Source: Paraglomus occultum (Eukaryota > Glomeromycota > Glomeromycetes > Paraglomerales > Paraglomeraceae). Taken from it: a stretch of 64,000 nt of DNA. The notes under the pieces are model-generated. The model made no database searches and was not told the DNA's origin. It saw only the letters and a list, made by a program, of their open reading frames with translations. The stretch's first letter is position 1, and each line of letters begins with the position of its first letter. The stretch is from the NCBI GenBank assembly GCA_910592205.1, contig CAJVPJ010000006.1, positions 1 to 64,000 on the forward strand. The letters are read 5' to 3'. Positions 36,496 through 49,340 of the stretch are shown here, one piece after another. Position numbers and translations under genes: made by a program.

Positions 36496-37452
36496 GAGGG
36501 CTTCTTTGTATGCACGTTTTTTTTTTCATGGACCCACTGTGATAATGTTGTTGGTATCGAGCCTATTCTTGAAAGTGAGGATTTCGGCGGTGCATTGTTA
36601 CTATTCCATATAAACTCGATGTATAAAGTATCTAGACGAAGTAATTGACTCTGCAAAGCAAATCGGTGCCGTGAATACTATTCCGACACTCCGATAATAG
36701 TGTTAAACGCTTTCGGAGAATATCCTGGACAAAATGAATGTACAGTCCCCCGCCAAAAGTTAGCGAACGCTGAATTCGCTTATAGTAAAAGTCTTTTTTT
36801 TTTAATAATGTAATCGGATATATGCCATTAAATGAATGTATTCTCCGTCTACATTTAATTCTAATAAATTGGTAGCCCGGTATTTGAACGACAGGCATAC
36901 CGTTGCCGAACACATTTTTCACCTAATAAACATTATTTTTTAAAAGACACTCGAGCAAGTATTAATATGCTTTTTTATTTGTGCTTGTGTTTTCCTACGT
37001 TTTTGCTTAAGACACTAATACCGGCTTTCTGGAATGTGATGATCTGATTAGGATAGAGATGTGGTGGGTTACATACTACATCTATTGCTGGAACAGTGGC
37101 ATGGCAGGAGTGTAATACGTATATCTATAATAAAATTTTCAAGAATGCACAAGCGAAAACGTAAGTCAATAAATATACCGAAGCATAAGGGACAAAATCT
37201 GTCCTTTGCTCAGAAGCAGGAGATATGTAAATGATATGCCAAAAAGCCACGACCATCTCAAATAGATTTGCTAATGAATATTGCATAAGTCAGAGAAATT
37301 ATCTGTCTCTAAGACAACTCGCGGTGGTAAGGCTACGCGCGTCCAGATTGCATATTGGACACGATAACCAAGATATCAGAAGTCGTTAGGTTTCATATCA
37401 GATCCAAACGAGCACGATTGACGTATACCGTAATTAGAGATTCGCGAACGAC

Positions 37453-37497
<45 letters not shown>

Positions 37498-38424
37498 TGT
37501 TGTTTAATTAGAGAAAAAGTGACGTTAGTTGACTAATCAAACCCCTAAATCGAAGATCGCCCTTATTAATTTAGTAATCGATTCTGCGTAATTATAATTG
37601 TTGTTATTATAATTTCGTAGGTACCCTTATCAAGATACGAGCAACGATGATTTGCATTAAAAAGAGTCACTTATAACTATAATCTCAGCCTTAGTTGAGC
37701 AATCGTTATAGTAAGGGCAGCGATACGAGCTAAAGTGTGAAAACTTCCCTCTCGGCAGAACACGTGCCACGCAAATCATTTGCTCTCATTAAAATTCGAA
37801 CGCCGACCGTAACAATACTTGGCTGATTCTGTTATTCACTTTGCTGCCACATTGGCTGTTGCATGTCACCATGTTGATTCTGACTCTGGTTAGTCTCATA
37901 TCTTGTTAACTGACTTTCGTCATATACTCGTTGGTAAGAGACTCAAACAGACAAAGTAAGTTCTTGGGAGCTACTTTTGCTCTCCATAGTAGGGATTTAC
38001 TAAACAGTATGCTCATAAAAAGTAAGTCTAGTCTCAAATTGATAAAGCGTCATCAAATTCTCTATGTCGAGATTTCGAGCACGGTTGCAGATTATTCCAC
38101 ACTAATAACAATTACACAAATTAAGATTATTATCTTTTCTTGCATGGCGTTAAATATGTCACATGATGCACTACCGTTTCCGATAATAAAGGCTAATATA
38201 TTCATCCGGGATAGATTAAGATTTGTTGCTCTACCCGTTTTCGCTGTCTTTTTACAATATCTATCAGAGGAAGAATATATCACTGCCTATACTGCTATCC
38301 ATGACTGGAAGCGCGATCGAAAAGTATTGTTAAAGAAAGCAGAAGATACTGTCAGTATCTAAGCGCGGACAGGATACGCTTTACTGTAGGTGAAGCACCG
38401 CGGAACCTTGGGCAAGGCCAGCTA
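36496..38424. other. Intergenic with transposon debris
   Basis: A solitary Tc1-like end-sequence (ACAGTCCCCCGCCAAAAG) is at about 36748, with no partner found. A pure TTA microsatellite covers 37454-37497. The 143-codon frame at 37931-38362 has no domain and probably belongs to the Helitron-like element ending at 38425. Confidence 0.5.
37454..37497 (+). repeat. TTA microsatellite
   Basis: About 14-15 perfect TTA/ATT units in a row. Confidence 0.95.
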
Positions 38425-38425
38425 G
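38340..38425 (+). mobile_element. Helitron-like 3' terminus
   Basis: The run ends GTGAAGCACCGCGG...CCAGCTAG followed by T. The CTAG end with a following T, a short CCTTG-GG-CAAGG hairpin (38406-38417) just before it, and a GAAGC-CCGCGG-like block upstream are the hallmarks of Helitron 3' ends. I cannot place the 5' TC end and see no Rep/helicase domain, so a non-autonomous or decayed copy is likely. Confidence 0.45.
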
Positions 38426-38482
38426 TATACAGTGAAAAGGATTCAAAGTGTATTACGTTTGATATTGTCATACCCTAGGTTA

Positions 38483-39018
38483 CAGTGTGTCAAAAAAAAA
38501 CCCCCGTAATTTTTCTTTTCTAATATAAAAAATATGACAGAATTAGATAAAAGTTTGCAAATATATGTATTTTTATGCAAGAAACAAATTTACTTATGGC
38601 AATTTAATGAGTCGTCTTATTAAAATGTTGTCCAATTTCAAAAATTTAAAACTTAAAAAATTTTGTTATTACTTGTATAATACAAAAAATAACCATTGTT
38701 TTTACATAAAAATTTTCAAACATGTTCTCCATGTTGTTACAAACAAGTTTACTTAAAATTATTTAATTAAATACCTTAATAAAATTTTTTATAAAAGATG
38801 TGTTTGTTGTTTTTTTACTTATAATCACTTTTTCAATATTTCTTTCCAAAATTAATTTATAAATTAAGAAAGTTTTTAATAAAATAGTCTATTAACTGTC
38901 CTTAAGTAAATTTGTTCTTTATATTATAAAAATATAATTATAGATTCTGGACAATTTGGCTTTTTTTTCCATCACACAATAGACTAAAATATAATTCCGG
39001 TTTTTTTTTGACACACTG
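38483..39018. mobile_element. Tc1/mariner-type MITE
   Basis: The ends are CAGTGTGTCAAAAAAAAA and its complement, both flanked by TA (38481-38482 and 39019-39020). Looser inverted similarity continues inward for over 100 bp; for instance ACAAATTTACTTA appears at about 38584 and as its complement near 38905. The element is 536 bp and very AT-rich. It encodes nothing beyond a 63-codon lysine-rich frame. It is a non-autonomous element. Confidence 0.85.
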
Positions 39019-39020
39019 TA

Positions 39021-39939
39021 TATTATTGGACTAACTCTGATACCTGTCTTCGGCCAGGGCCAGCATTTGCTGTGAATGAGTCTAAACTAAAAAATTTATT
39101 TCTTTGCCGAAAATTTTATAAATATATAAAAACAAACGTAAAATTTAGTAGTAAATTATATTTATGAGATCCGACTTGGAAGAATGGGCGGACGAATAAT
39201 CGGAGCAACATACTAATACATGTGTATAATTTTAAATTTAAATTATTACGTCAGCGAGTGGAATATTAGCCAGAATTAATTTATTCTCCATGTTTGGTAA
39301 AATTACGGAATAATAAGAATTGATAATATATCTCTTAGTGAGACGAATTTTATAAGAAGAGGAGACACCGCTGAACAATAATTATTGGAAGATGGGTGGC
39401 AGATTTCGATACTGGCAAAAGTCAGACCCGACAGCGCTGTTTAAAAGACGCGTCCGTGCATAGTCACTATGCGGTTGGAAGAATATGAATTGGGAAAACC
39501 ATCAGTGTACAAATATCTATTTGGAAACTGGTTTAAAGTACGTGGAATAACATTTGCGTTTTTGGAAGGATTGGAAACTCCGAAGATAACAACGACTATT
39601 ATTCATACATCAGCTTACGATAGGAAGAGGAACCAATCTAGATATTCGCAGTGATACAGTAACGAAATCAGTGACAAAACGTCTAAATTATGTACGACAG
39701 AATATAATTATCACGACTTGCTCTCATAATCTTATACGCGGAATATTCTTAGGAAGCAAATAGAGATGACGCTTTATTAAGACAGGAGTATTAACTCATG
39801 GGACTAAGACGACTACTCCAACTACTACTACTCCTACTACTCCTACTACTCCTACTCCGACATGCACCCCCCCCTCTCCTGCCTTTATCTTCAGCTAGAG
39901 TCAAGATATGACGACGATTAGCAATCCCAAAGCAAATTA
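39021..39939. other. No supported gene; short CTACTC minisatellite
   Basis: A degenerate CTACTACTC array occupies about 39811-39866 and is followed by a C-run. The open frame at 39469-39654 has no recognisable domain. Confidence 0.5.
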
Positions 39940-40810
39940 AACTCTTACTTGATTACAACCTCTAGATTATCATTTCCTAAATTACCCATGCCACATATCA
40001 ATGGATTCTTGGACAACACCACTTTCGACTACCTCTCAACGATCGAAGATTACGAAACCATTTTATCTTTGGAAGAGAAGAACAAAAGCTGTGGCGAAAG
40101 GAGAGTTCATCGACATCGAACAATCACCTGAAGAAGAAGACATCACAGCCTTCCTTCACCTTAGATCCACGCGATACTGGATTGTCCCGTACAGCACGAC
40201 ATTTTCGCGGTTATCTCCAAGAAGAGCGGCCTCCCTGTCTGTAGGACTACCCGAAGAAAAGTCCATGACCACCTCCAAGAAAAGGCCGAAAGGGATGAAA
40301 ACTTTACCCTCCCGTACGATGGAGCTTACGCAAAATACGTTCAGTGGAAATATGGTCTTCCGGCCATCTCACCGCGCAGATCTTCGGAGGAGGAGCATTG
40401 TTTACAGATATTCTCATCAGCAACTGAAAAACAACTCTTGATAAAATCAAACACTTACCCGATAACCAATGCAGATCAATGGACAACAGCTCACTCCAGA
40501 AATTTTCATCGAGCTCATTAGCTCGAAGAATTGGCAGATCCAAGCCAATGAACAATATTACGCCGCTACCAGAGAAGAGCAAGGCCAAAGGCTCACCATC
40601 TGGGCGTACCGCCATGAAATCTACAACTACCTCGAGGCCTACTGGCCAAGAAGAATCAATACAGTCCAGTATCAAGCCTTATCATGCAAGGACTGATCCC
40701 ATTTATTGTTGGGGACGACAAAGAATACAAGCTACGGTTGAATCGTGCGACATACTAGTACATAAATCTAGGTTCTCATCAAACGATGTGTCGATATCTA
40801 CGAGATGAAA
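39940..40810 (+). other. Unassigned GC-richer stretch with overlapping frames
   Basis: Two long overlapping plus-strand frames (40001-40441, 146 aa; 40479-40808, 109 aa) and a partly overlapping third (40469-40696) sit in sequence richer in G+C than the flanks. Translations are Ser/Thr/Arg-rich, and none matches a family I know. It could be a broken retroelement or a broken gene; the minus-strand frame at 40304-40675 is the mirror of the same stretch. Confidence 0.35.
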
Positions 40811-41122
40811 TTATTAGGCGTGTCACTTATAGTGCAATCAATAATATAAATAAAGATGATTTATAAATACTGTATGTCTGGATCCCCATTTGCTTAACGG
40901 AAATATGATGATTAAGATTGCAGCCAGCGTGCCTATTCAGAAAAGACATGAATTCACTTTGTAAACTGCGGTATCTGCCATTTAACAGTATTTGTCTGAT
41001 CGAAAATCTATGTTTCAGCTAGGAAGAATCGAATAATCGCATATTCAATTGACAAACACCGATACTCAGATCCTAACCAAAGCATCTCATTATTATTCAT
41101 ATATATATATATATAATACAGA

Positions 41123-42365
41123 TTACGGTTCGAGCGGTCTGTCCAAACGATCGCTCGATCTATGTGATTCCGTGGACGCATCAATCGACGTCTCGACAAA
41201 CGTCAACAAGCGTTTTAAATCATGTTTGACACTATCTAACCCCCCAATTCTGCTCTCTTCGAAAGCAGATTCAATTATTCCTTTTGTCGCAAGATTGAAC
41301 AGCACCCCATTTGATTGCATTTCTGTTAACAAAGCGTCCATTCCCTGTACATCTTTCCAGAAATCCCATCTTATCTTCAATATCTCATTATACACGAGAG
41401 TGTCACATCCGACAACATATGATTCAAGACCCTGTCGCTTGGCCTGTTCGAATATGGACAGCGCCATATACGGGTCTCTGAACACATTGCGGCAATGTGC
41501 GATAGACGCTTTAAGAAGATCAGGGTAACCAGGAGGAAATGTTTTCGGAGCAAATGGATCTCCCTCGTATGGCGACCTTCCCACTGCTCCACGCTTAAAT
41601 ATCTTCGCCCATACAAATACCCTAAAGTCATAATTAGTATTACATTTTGAAAGATCTTCAATCATCTTGTCTAACTTGATCTGCTCATCGGCATTCATGG
41701 ACACTGAACCGATCCAATGCGTCCTATGTCTCGAAGCATGTGTAGCCGGTATTCCTTCAAAAGTTTTCCTAAACCACGCCGCACTTTTTGCGAGATTATT
41801 CAAACGCTCTTCAGAAGCGGCATTACTTGCTTTCGGTCGAACATGAGATTCTGACTGAGCCACTGATTCGTTATTCTCTATCAAATAAAGTAAATGTCTC
41901 TCAATGGCCGGCAATCCCGCCTCTTTCTCGGTTTTTTGTGCCTGCGCTAATTTTGGTTTACTGAACAGTGTCGAAAATATATTATTAAACGATTCCATTT
42001 CTTCAGAAGACAATATTCGTTTGTATTTAGACCCGTGCGGCGTGCCGCCTTTGCGTAATACTGGTTTGGATTTCAAACTTGGTTCAGATATCTGAGGTCC
42101 GGTATCTTCAAATAGAAATCCCCAATCATCTCTGGATTTGCCACTGGAGCGTGAATAGCGACCTGATGCCGTGTTGGTCGCTTCGCCTGCTATGTCATTA
42201 GATCGGTTGGTCGACAGATAAGCTGTTCCTTTAGGCACCAAAGCTATCCTAGCTGATCAATTGAAGAATCAGCGTGAAGTTATATTTTGATCCCTGCATC
42301 AAGCTAAAAAGTGGAGTTTGAACCTCACCATTTCGTATTTGGTTGGCAAATCGATTCGCCAACAT
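41123..42365 (-). CDS. MTF2: Mtf2-like mitochondrial RNA-processing/translation factor
   Basis: The protein resembles fungal Mtf2 C-terminal-domain proteins, which act in the mitochondrial matrix on transcript processing and translation. The main exon (42244 or slightly upstream to 41123) encodes a variable N-terminus (DDWGFLFEDTGP). The conserved domain then starts NYDFRVFVWAKIFKRG and continues DPYMALSIFEQAKRQGLESY, VGCDTLVYNEILKIRWDFW and LLTEMQSNGVLFNLATKG. A short first exon from ATG 42365 would supply MLANRFANQIRN, a plausible mitochondrial presequence. The junction is not clean: the good donor (G|GTGAGG at 42328) leaves phase 1, but the main exon needs phase 0. Either a weaker donor 6 nt downstream (GAG|GTTCAA) is used, or one T in the TTTT near 42241 is extra. 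Confidence 0.75.
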
Positions 42366-45312
42366 GTTTAAATTGCAGACAAAGTTAAAAAGATTAAATT
42401 CCAAATAAATGTACGGTTACGTTTTTGATAGATCGGCAAGAACACCAAATTATCTCAACAAATTGATGTGTCACGTTTTCACTGATACCCTGAGGTTTAA
42501 CCGCTTTCAAACATAGCTTTTTTCCGCAACCATTCCCCAGGACCGTATTCTCTACACCCATTACGTTAGTCTAGTATAAAGTACAGTTAGACTTTTACCA
42601 ATGCCCCTGTTTATACTAGATAAATAATAAAAGTAGGCATACTATGTATTTATCACTATAGATCTTAATATGTGTCATTTAATTACGTACTATGATTAAG
42701 ATCTTATTGTCGCAAGTGCATCTTTAGCGTTCACTCGTAGATGCAGACAATAAAAACCCAGGACTGTATTTTGCTAGCAATACAATGCATTTGAAATGTA
42801 TTGATAATAATTTATTCATTAACTAAAATTATATCGTAATACTAATGATAATGAAATCTCTAATATAAAAACCGTTAAATTTTTATTATTTCCGAAGCTA
42901 AGTATTCGAGCGTCATTAATATCTATTCAAATATATAATGTCGGAGTATCCTTCTGAAGATGACTGCTACCGCTATACATGGCTATCCAGATTTGGTCGA
43001 AAAATGCTAGCACCAGGATATTAATGTTGAGAATTTCAATATCACTAATATTAATATTACCATATGTACTTATAATAAGCAATAATCGAGAAATAGCGCG
43101 CGTAAATCTTTCGTCAAAAATTTCACGTTGTTGTTTTCGATTCAACGATATTATTCCAGTTTACGGAAGGACTTGGTCGTCATCGGTAGCTTCGATTACA
43201 TAACCATTAGAAACTTGGAATTTTATAAATTCTATACAGCAAACAATATATAAACTTTATTCTATCTTTAATCTGATGCTGTATGACACTCTCGTCAGTA
43301 AACTTTTTGACAATGTATAAACATGTTCCATGTTTTCTGTATTAATTATCCGATCGGGTCAAGCAAAAGAATATAACTAAAACAATAGAACCTGTTGAAT
43401 GTTACACGTTTCAACAGCGCAATCGATATAAATTTTCAATTAGGTTGTAACACTGTACGGTTGTCTACTAGTAAATAAAGCATAGAATAGTTATAACGAC
43501 AGGATTAGTAACTCTTTGGTCTAATGCTAGTTGACATTGAATTAATGGTCTAACCCCGTAGCAAAATTCAGCCCGATTCGAAATAGACGCATCGTCCAAA
43601 GGAAAACTTGTTTATACCGTCCGTCCCATATAATATACCGGTTCTTTACGCATAAAATTTCTCTTTGCATCGTTAATAATTAAATTTTGTATAAAAATAA
43701 CGAAAATTTGCTGGCTCGTCATGTCATACTTGTTTATTCGCATGCATTATCCGTTCATCCTGATATTAAGTTCGACCAAATTTTTCATGTATATTCGTAG
43801 GTGCATCTAATCCTTTTTTATTTTCGCTTCTAGTATCACGTATTGCTCTTATGTACTCGTTGTATCATCTGCCTCAGTCTAACCGTAACATCACAATCAA
43901 TAAGTATAAGAGACTTTATATCGATCTGTTTATGTGATAATATGTGCTTATTTATAGCTGGGTCGAATCAGGCTAAATTTCGCCACGTTCGGGAAAGTCA
44001 TAAAACCTGATAGACGCTCACCAGGCAAGTAACGGGAATATTGACTAATTAAAATACCTGTCGAAGCTAGATTTACGTTTAAATTCTCTTCGATTCAACA
44101 ATTTCTTAATCGTTGTTGTTTAATAATCGTTGGTACCCTTGTTTGAATACGAATAGAAAATAAGTATATATACTGTATAGGTAAGCAGACGAATTTATTA
44201 AGTAAATAGATCACTTAATCATCATTGTTGTCACCAAAAAATACTAAACCCTATTTGTTAAATCAACTAATACAATGAGGAACCTTAAACTGGTTTAAAA
44301 TAAACCTTATCATGATGAGGCAACTCGTTAGACAGTTAATAATAACTTTACGTGTATTATGGAATGACGCCAAAGATTTTGACTTTATTCGATATACACA
44401 GTAAAGTCCGGTTCAAGGAAGTGTTCATTACATGAATCTTTGATTGTTTTCTACAATACTTAGTAATGCCGAACTGCATTCTTGTATGTAATTGCAATGT
44501 CATGAACAATCGCTCGACTGTCTATCGAAGTAGTTGAATTTGCGCGTCTGGCGTATAAATATTTTTTTACAGTGAAGTTTCAATTCCCTCCCTCATATAC
44601 AGCCACAGATCATGTTCATAGTATTATACCTCACAATCATATGTCAGTCACTGTGTTACTATTTTACTTTTGTAAAATTTATGGTCTCAGAATTTAATGT
44701 TTGTATTTCCGCATTCGGCATAAAGCTACTAAATATGATTGGATGTATGCGTGGAAAAACATGATTGCTTTAGTATTAGGCAATCAGTTCTTCTCACAAT
44801 GTCCAAAGCATGTAGAACACAAGGATCTAAGATCATTATAGTAAACATTGAATTTGTGTAAATCACTTAACATTACACATTCTGCAGCCCGCATTACTAT
44901 AGCATCCTGTCACTTCGTTCGCATACAAGAATAAAACTGTTAGTAAGACAGTAGGTAGCAGTTAAATACAGTCGAAGAGTATGTTAATGTGATAGATCTT
45001 GCACGTAGTGATATTATCATACGTAAACTTCTAATACCCCAGGAGGTCGATCATGATTGAGCAATTTCCCATCTTTAGCTAATTGATTATCAAACCGATC
45101 AGCTTAATTGGTCTTGAACTCTCTCTGCTAGTTGCTTTAGCGCGGATGACGCTAGTTTTAAGCTCGTTACAACAATAAATTTTATTGGACAAGAAAATTG
45201 GGAAAGAGATTTTTTTCACATGCATTGCCTTATCCCTTGCATTTAACCAATGGGGTAATCAATTTTCAAAAACTCCTTTCCCCTTCGCATTCATTATAAA
45301 CTGCCAACGCCC
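42366..45312. other. Long gene-free interval
   Basis: Nearly 3 kb of AT-rich intergenic DNA. Complementary small frames at 42927-43203 on the two strands have no domain. I see no terminal repeats, tRNA cloverleaf or coding bias. Confidence 0.5.
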
Positions 45313-45939
45313 ATGGCCCCTCGAGTACCCACCACACGCACTTCACAAACTTCTCCCCCAGCAACACCTCCAAATTCTGTTGTTGTCCGCGATGCTCTAG
45401 ACTTCTTCGCCCAAGTAAAACAAGAGTGTTCTGCGGAGACTGTGAAACAATTCGTCAAACTAATGCGAGACTACGACAAACAGAAACTCGACGAACAGCA
45501 AGTAGTCGAGCGCGTGACTCGGTTATTCTCGCAGTTTCCAAACCTACTTCGTGGCTTTCTTAAATTCCTGCCCGGAAAGTCTTGTGACGCAGTCGCTTAC
45601 GTCGACAGAGTGAAATCAGAGCTTAGTGGACAACCAGCAGAGTATACTCAGTTTCTCGAAATATTTACAAAAGACTTCCAAGTTCGACCTGATTGCCTGA
45701 TTGAGGCTGTAGAAAGGCTTGCCATATTGTTCATTGGAAGACAGCATTTAATGGACGGTTTCCTGGCGTTTTTGCCAGCTGGTTTCGGCGTTGTATACGA
45801 AGCAACGCCGGACCATAAGTGTGTCATTAGAATATATACTCCGGCCGGACCCGGGAATACGATATATCAAAGAATGGATGATAAGATTTATAAAGTGGCC
45901 CCTGTCATGACGGAAAGTCCGGAATCAATGAAGCCATGA
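45313..45939 (+). CDS. Small stand-alone PAH-domain (Sin3-like) protein
   Basis: A single exon of 208 aa with a good start context. After a Pro/Thr-rich leader come two paired amphipathic helix domains, the protein-binding modules of the Sin3 corepressor. PAH-A is residues about 27-87 (DALDFFAQVKQECS through FPNLLRGFLKFLP). PAH-B is about 94-156 (AYVDRVKSELSGQPAEYTQF through LMDGFLAFLPAGFG). The rest of Sin3 (HDAC-interaction region, further PAH domains) is absent, and a short C-tail ends the protein. It could act as a competitor or adaptor for Sin3 partners; that role is inference. The codon pattern and completeness of both PAH folds suggest an intact gene rather than a fragment. Confidence 0.85.
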   Translation: MAPRVPTTRTSQTSPPATPPNSVVVRDALDFFAQVKQECSAETVKQFVKLMRDYDKQKLDEQQVVERVTRLFSQFPNLLRGFLKFLPGKSCDAVAYVDRVKSELSGQPAEYTQFLEIFTKDFQVRPDCLIEAVERLAILFIGRQHLMDGFLAFLPAGFGVVYEATPDHKCVIRIYTPAGPGNTIYQRMDDKIYKVAPVMTESPESMKP

Positions 45940-48590
45940 GTCTTAGAAGGAACTTATTAATGAAGTTAACGTGGATACATTTAACTAAGGGACGGATTGG
46001 AACGGTTTGTTAACTATTGTATACATATCACTCTCACGGGTAATCTTTCGTTCTGAACTTTTATTATCAGTAAGTTACGGTGGTGACAAGGGATTGCTTG
46101 AAATTGGTACGAGATATTCCAACATGTATTAAACAACGCTTCTTTTTTTTTGGCAAAGTTTTTATATTCTTTAGATACGGCAATATTTCCAAGTTGCTTT
46201 AATAAATTTAAGGGCGTGCGCATTAATACTCTCGGCATAACAATAGGAGGATTTCATCAAAATATCTTTATTGGATGTAGAAAGATCCTGCGTTTGACTC
46301 TACAATGATTCTGTAGATCGATCGGTTTTATCGACTAATTCTCGTTCATACTAGCCATCGGCGTTTTTCATATTCTTCGTCAAAAACACCAAAAGATTAG
46401 CATGTATAAATTAGACTTTCTGTTTTACTTACGATAATCCGAGAACATTAATGATAGAGATGTACGAGTGTGATGATGTTCATTTGGAAACCGTGTCTTA
46501 TATCAAAAATACTGTATAAATAGACATAACGCCACACATCCCTTAGTGATTTGAAATTTTATAGCCAACAGCTGTAGATTCAAAGCAAACCACTGTTGTT
46601 ATTGATTGACAAGTAAGTTTGAAGGCAACAAGGAATTCAATTGCATGTTATGGTGATGAGAACGTAATTAAAATCGTCTTTGTTTTTATCAAAACCAACA
46701 GTGGTGTGGCTGAATATTGATAACGTGATTAATAAACACGTGTATCTGTGGCTGATGTACTGCGCCGATGATTTGACACTCTTTGTGTCAGAAATTTTCT
46801 AATGATTACCGTCTCTTTGCTGCGTTATAGAATTTTCTGTTTGCGGGAGTGGTACTTTTATATTGACCTTTCAGTCAATCATTCCTAGTTGATTGAGTGC
46901 ACTTTTTATTCAAAAGTAGGAGATATTCTATATGAATTTCGGGCAATAACGACTTTCGAGGCTGACAGTGGTCGGCTTTCACATCCGTTTATCTCGTGAA
47001 ATTCGTTGAGCTAAGATAGTTTCTGCTGAATTCGGTAAAGCCTTTCCGAAAGTTGTAAAAGTTACCGAGTAGGCATCAATATGTTTACCTGAATTTGAAA
47101 CCATCCCGAAGACGTCTTCGTGCTTGATTTCGCTTTCTATCATCCGTGAGCAATTCAGAAGTATACTGACTGAGCTCGGATATGCTCACTTTTTCTGGAA
47201 TAAAATTATATTCTTTGTTGCAATAGCTGACATGGTAATATTAAATATCGTCCTATTATACCCACCCCTTGTTAGATTACATACATTAAAACAAGACATC
47301 AGTGCTGTCAAGTTTAAAAACTCGTTCTTCTTTCACTTTAACATATTTAATGGGATTCTCGGGGGATACAGAACCTTTGCAAAAAATTTCTACTCTATTA
47401 TTCACATTATTATCACGATAAATAACTTGTATAACAGAAAAAATGGCTTACATCGCGATCAGCGATATGCAAATCGTGTCATAAACTGTTTGAACTTCAG
47501 GTGCAAATAATGTCCAGGGTAGTCTGTTGTGAAAGTCACTGAGGTTTGTTCTTCATAAACGTAGAACGTAATAGCCCTGATTAACACGAATGAAATGTTT
47601 GAAACGAAATTAACAGCCGTACAATTCCGAAAGTAATCGCCCCTTCCATCTACAATTCTTTGTTTATTTCATATTCTTCATTTCTTAATATTAACCAGAA
47701 TTTACCGTGTGATTTGTACTCTCCTCTAACAGCCAATTAAAATTTGAGATCAGAGATAACGCAAAATTTGTTCGGTAAATAACAACAAATTTTATTAAAC
47801 TATAATTATTCCCAAACATTACTTCTTCATGACTTTACTTTCTTTTTTCATTGTTATAATATTAATTAACCGGATATACTTATAAAAACGAGCTCACATA
47901 AAAGCTGTAAGGTTTCGGCATAAACGGCTCATTTAAGCAGTAGACCGATATATAAACGCCTTATTCAGGCTGTGAAATATCCGCTGATCAATTACGCAAA
48001 TAGCGGAACGAGAGTCTATACTATTGAAATTAATTACTTCAGAATTTCATCATCTAACAATTCATAATCAAACACCATGTCCACACAGTATTAGTCGTAT
48101 TAGTATTATTATATGGAGAGTTCACTGTACTTACTTCCAAACGTATTTGCATTTTTTTTTCTAGGGGGTTGGTTATTTTTTCGTTGATCATAAACTTCAC
48201 TAATAAACAATCTACCTATTGTTTAGTATCACCCTATTACAATCATTTAATAATAAATTTTTATGTTTCGCATGCATACGTTATGAGTCATAGAAGATAA
48301 TTCCGGTGTCACTCTGATCTCGAATAATGAAAGCTAGAATTGAATTCGAATTCCTTCTATGACATATGGCATAGGTTACAGTGTAAATTTAATAACAATG
48401 CTGTTTTTATTCAGCGGATCGCTAAACTCAGAAAAACGAATATGAACGTTAATCTTGGGCTTCGCTAAGACACCCCCAAAAATGGATGAGCCAATTCGAT
48501 TAAAATTGAATCCCATATTTATAACATTTAATATAACACATATAACGCCATATTCTATTACAGTATATAACTGGTCGATATAATAATAAA
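45940..48590. other. No supported gene
   Basis: AT-rich intergenic DNA. The 128-codon plus-strand frame at 47124-47510 has hydrophobic stretches but no domain, no start context and AT-driven codons, so I leave it uncalled. Confidence 0.45.
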
Positions 48591-49340
48591 ATGATTTCTA
48601 TTCAGGATTTGCGCGGTTCTAAATGCACCGATGTTGAATGGGATGAATACATAGGCAAACTCGATAAGTCGGACGCGTCGGGGCGGACTCCTGTGTCTGA
48701 CTTCACGAGATATCTGACTTCATCATAATAAACGTACTTTTATTTGCATGTTATGAGCTAATACAAATTGTTTTAAAATGTAAATATAAGATAATTCAGT
48801 TTTATAAAAAGTTTCTAAGGTAGGCTATTTTATAGAAGCGATTCGCTTTCTTTGAATTTGATGCTAAAGGTCTTTCATTCCCGAGATTACCGATGCATTT
48901 GTTTTTATATCAGAACTATGTTGTAAATAATCGAATATATTTTGAATGCTATTCAAAACATCCATATTTTAATATTAAATTGCTTATGATTTCTTCTTCT
49001 CCTTCTTCTTCTAATGCTTCTTGTACTGCTGCGATTATTTCCTCTTCATCAATCACTTCGGTGCCTTCTATTCTGGCATATAATCGCTTGCTACGATATT
49101 GTCAACATTCATTTGGTTGATAAGTAATTGAACTGCATTTTCTTCATCCTCCAATTCATTTTCTAATTCGCACATTTCTTCATCGGGCAGAATACCCGTT
49201 CTTTGCCAACAGCAATTATTGGGGAATTATTTGTAGTAGTCTGACTTATCGAGAGTCATTTATTATAATTATAATCTGGTCGACAGGATTGTCCGAGTTA
49301 CGACTTATCGCGAATTTATACGTGTCGTCCGACTTGGAAA
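48590..49340 (-). mobile_element. Pogo/Tigger-like transposase remnant
   Basis: The minus strand between about 49230 and 49070 reads NNCCWQRTGILPDEEMCELE followed by an acidic helix, like the C-terminal part of pogo-family DDE transposases (their conserved N-C-W...TG-I/L block). End-like sequences surround it: CGATAAGTCGTAACTCGGAC (complement) near 49290, and ACTCGATAAGTCGGAC on the plus strand near 48660. The DDE core is missing. Confidence 0.45.

Noticed and set aside
36748-36790. Tc1-like terminal sequence ACAGTCCCCCGCC
   Set aside because: No matching opposite end or transposase found nearby, so not called as an element.
37931-38362. 143-codon plus-strand frame
   Set aside because: No domain, AT-driven residues, and it ends just before a Helitron-like terminus; more likely transposon filler.
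40304-40675. 123-codon minus-strand frame
   Set aside because: Mirror of the plus-strand frames in the same GC-richer stretch, with no domain of its own.
47124-47510. 128-codon plus-strand frame with hydrophobic stretches
   Set aside because: No start context, domain or splice support; expected by chance in AT-rich DNA of this length.
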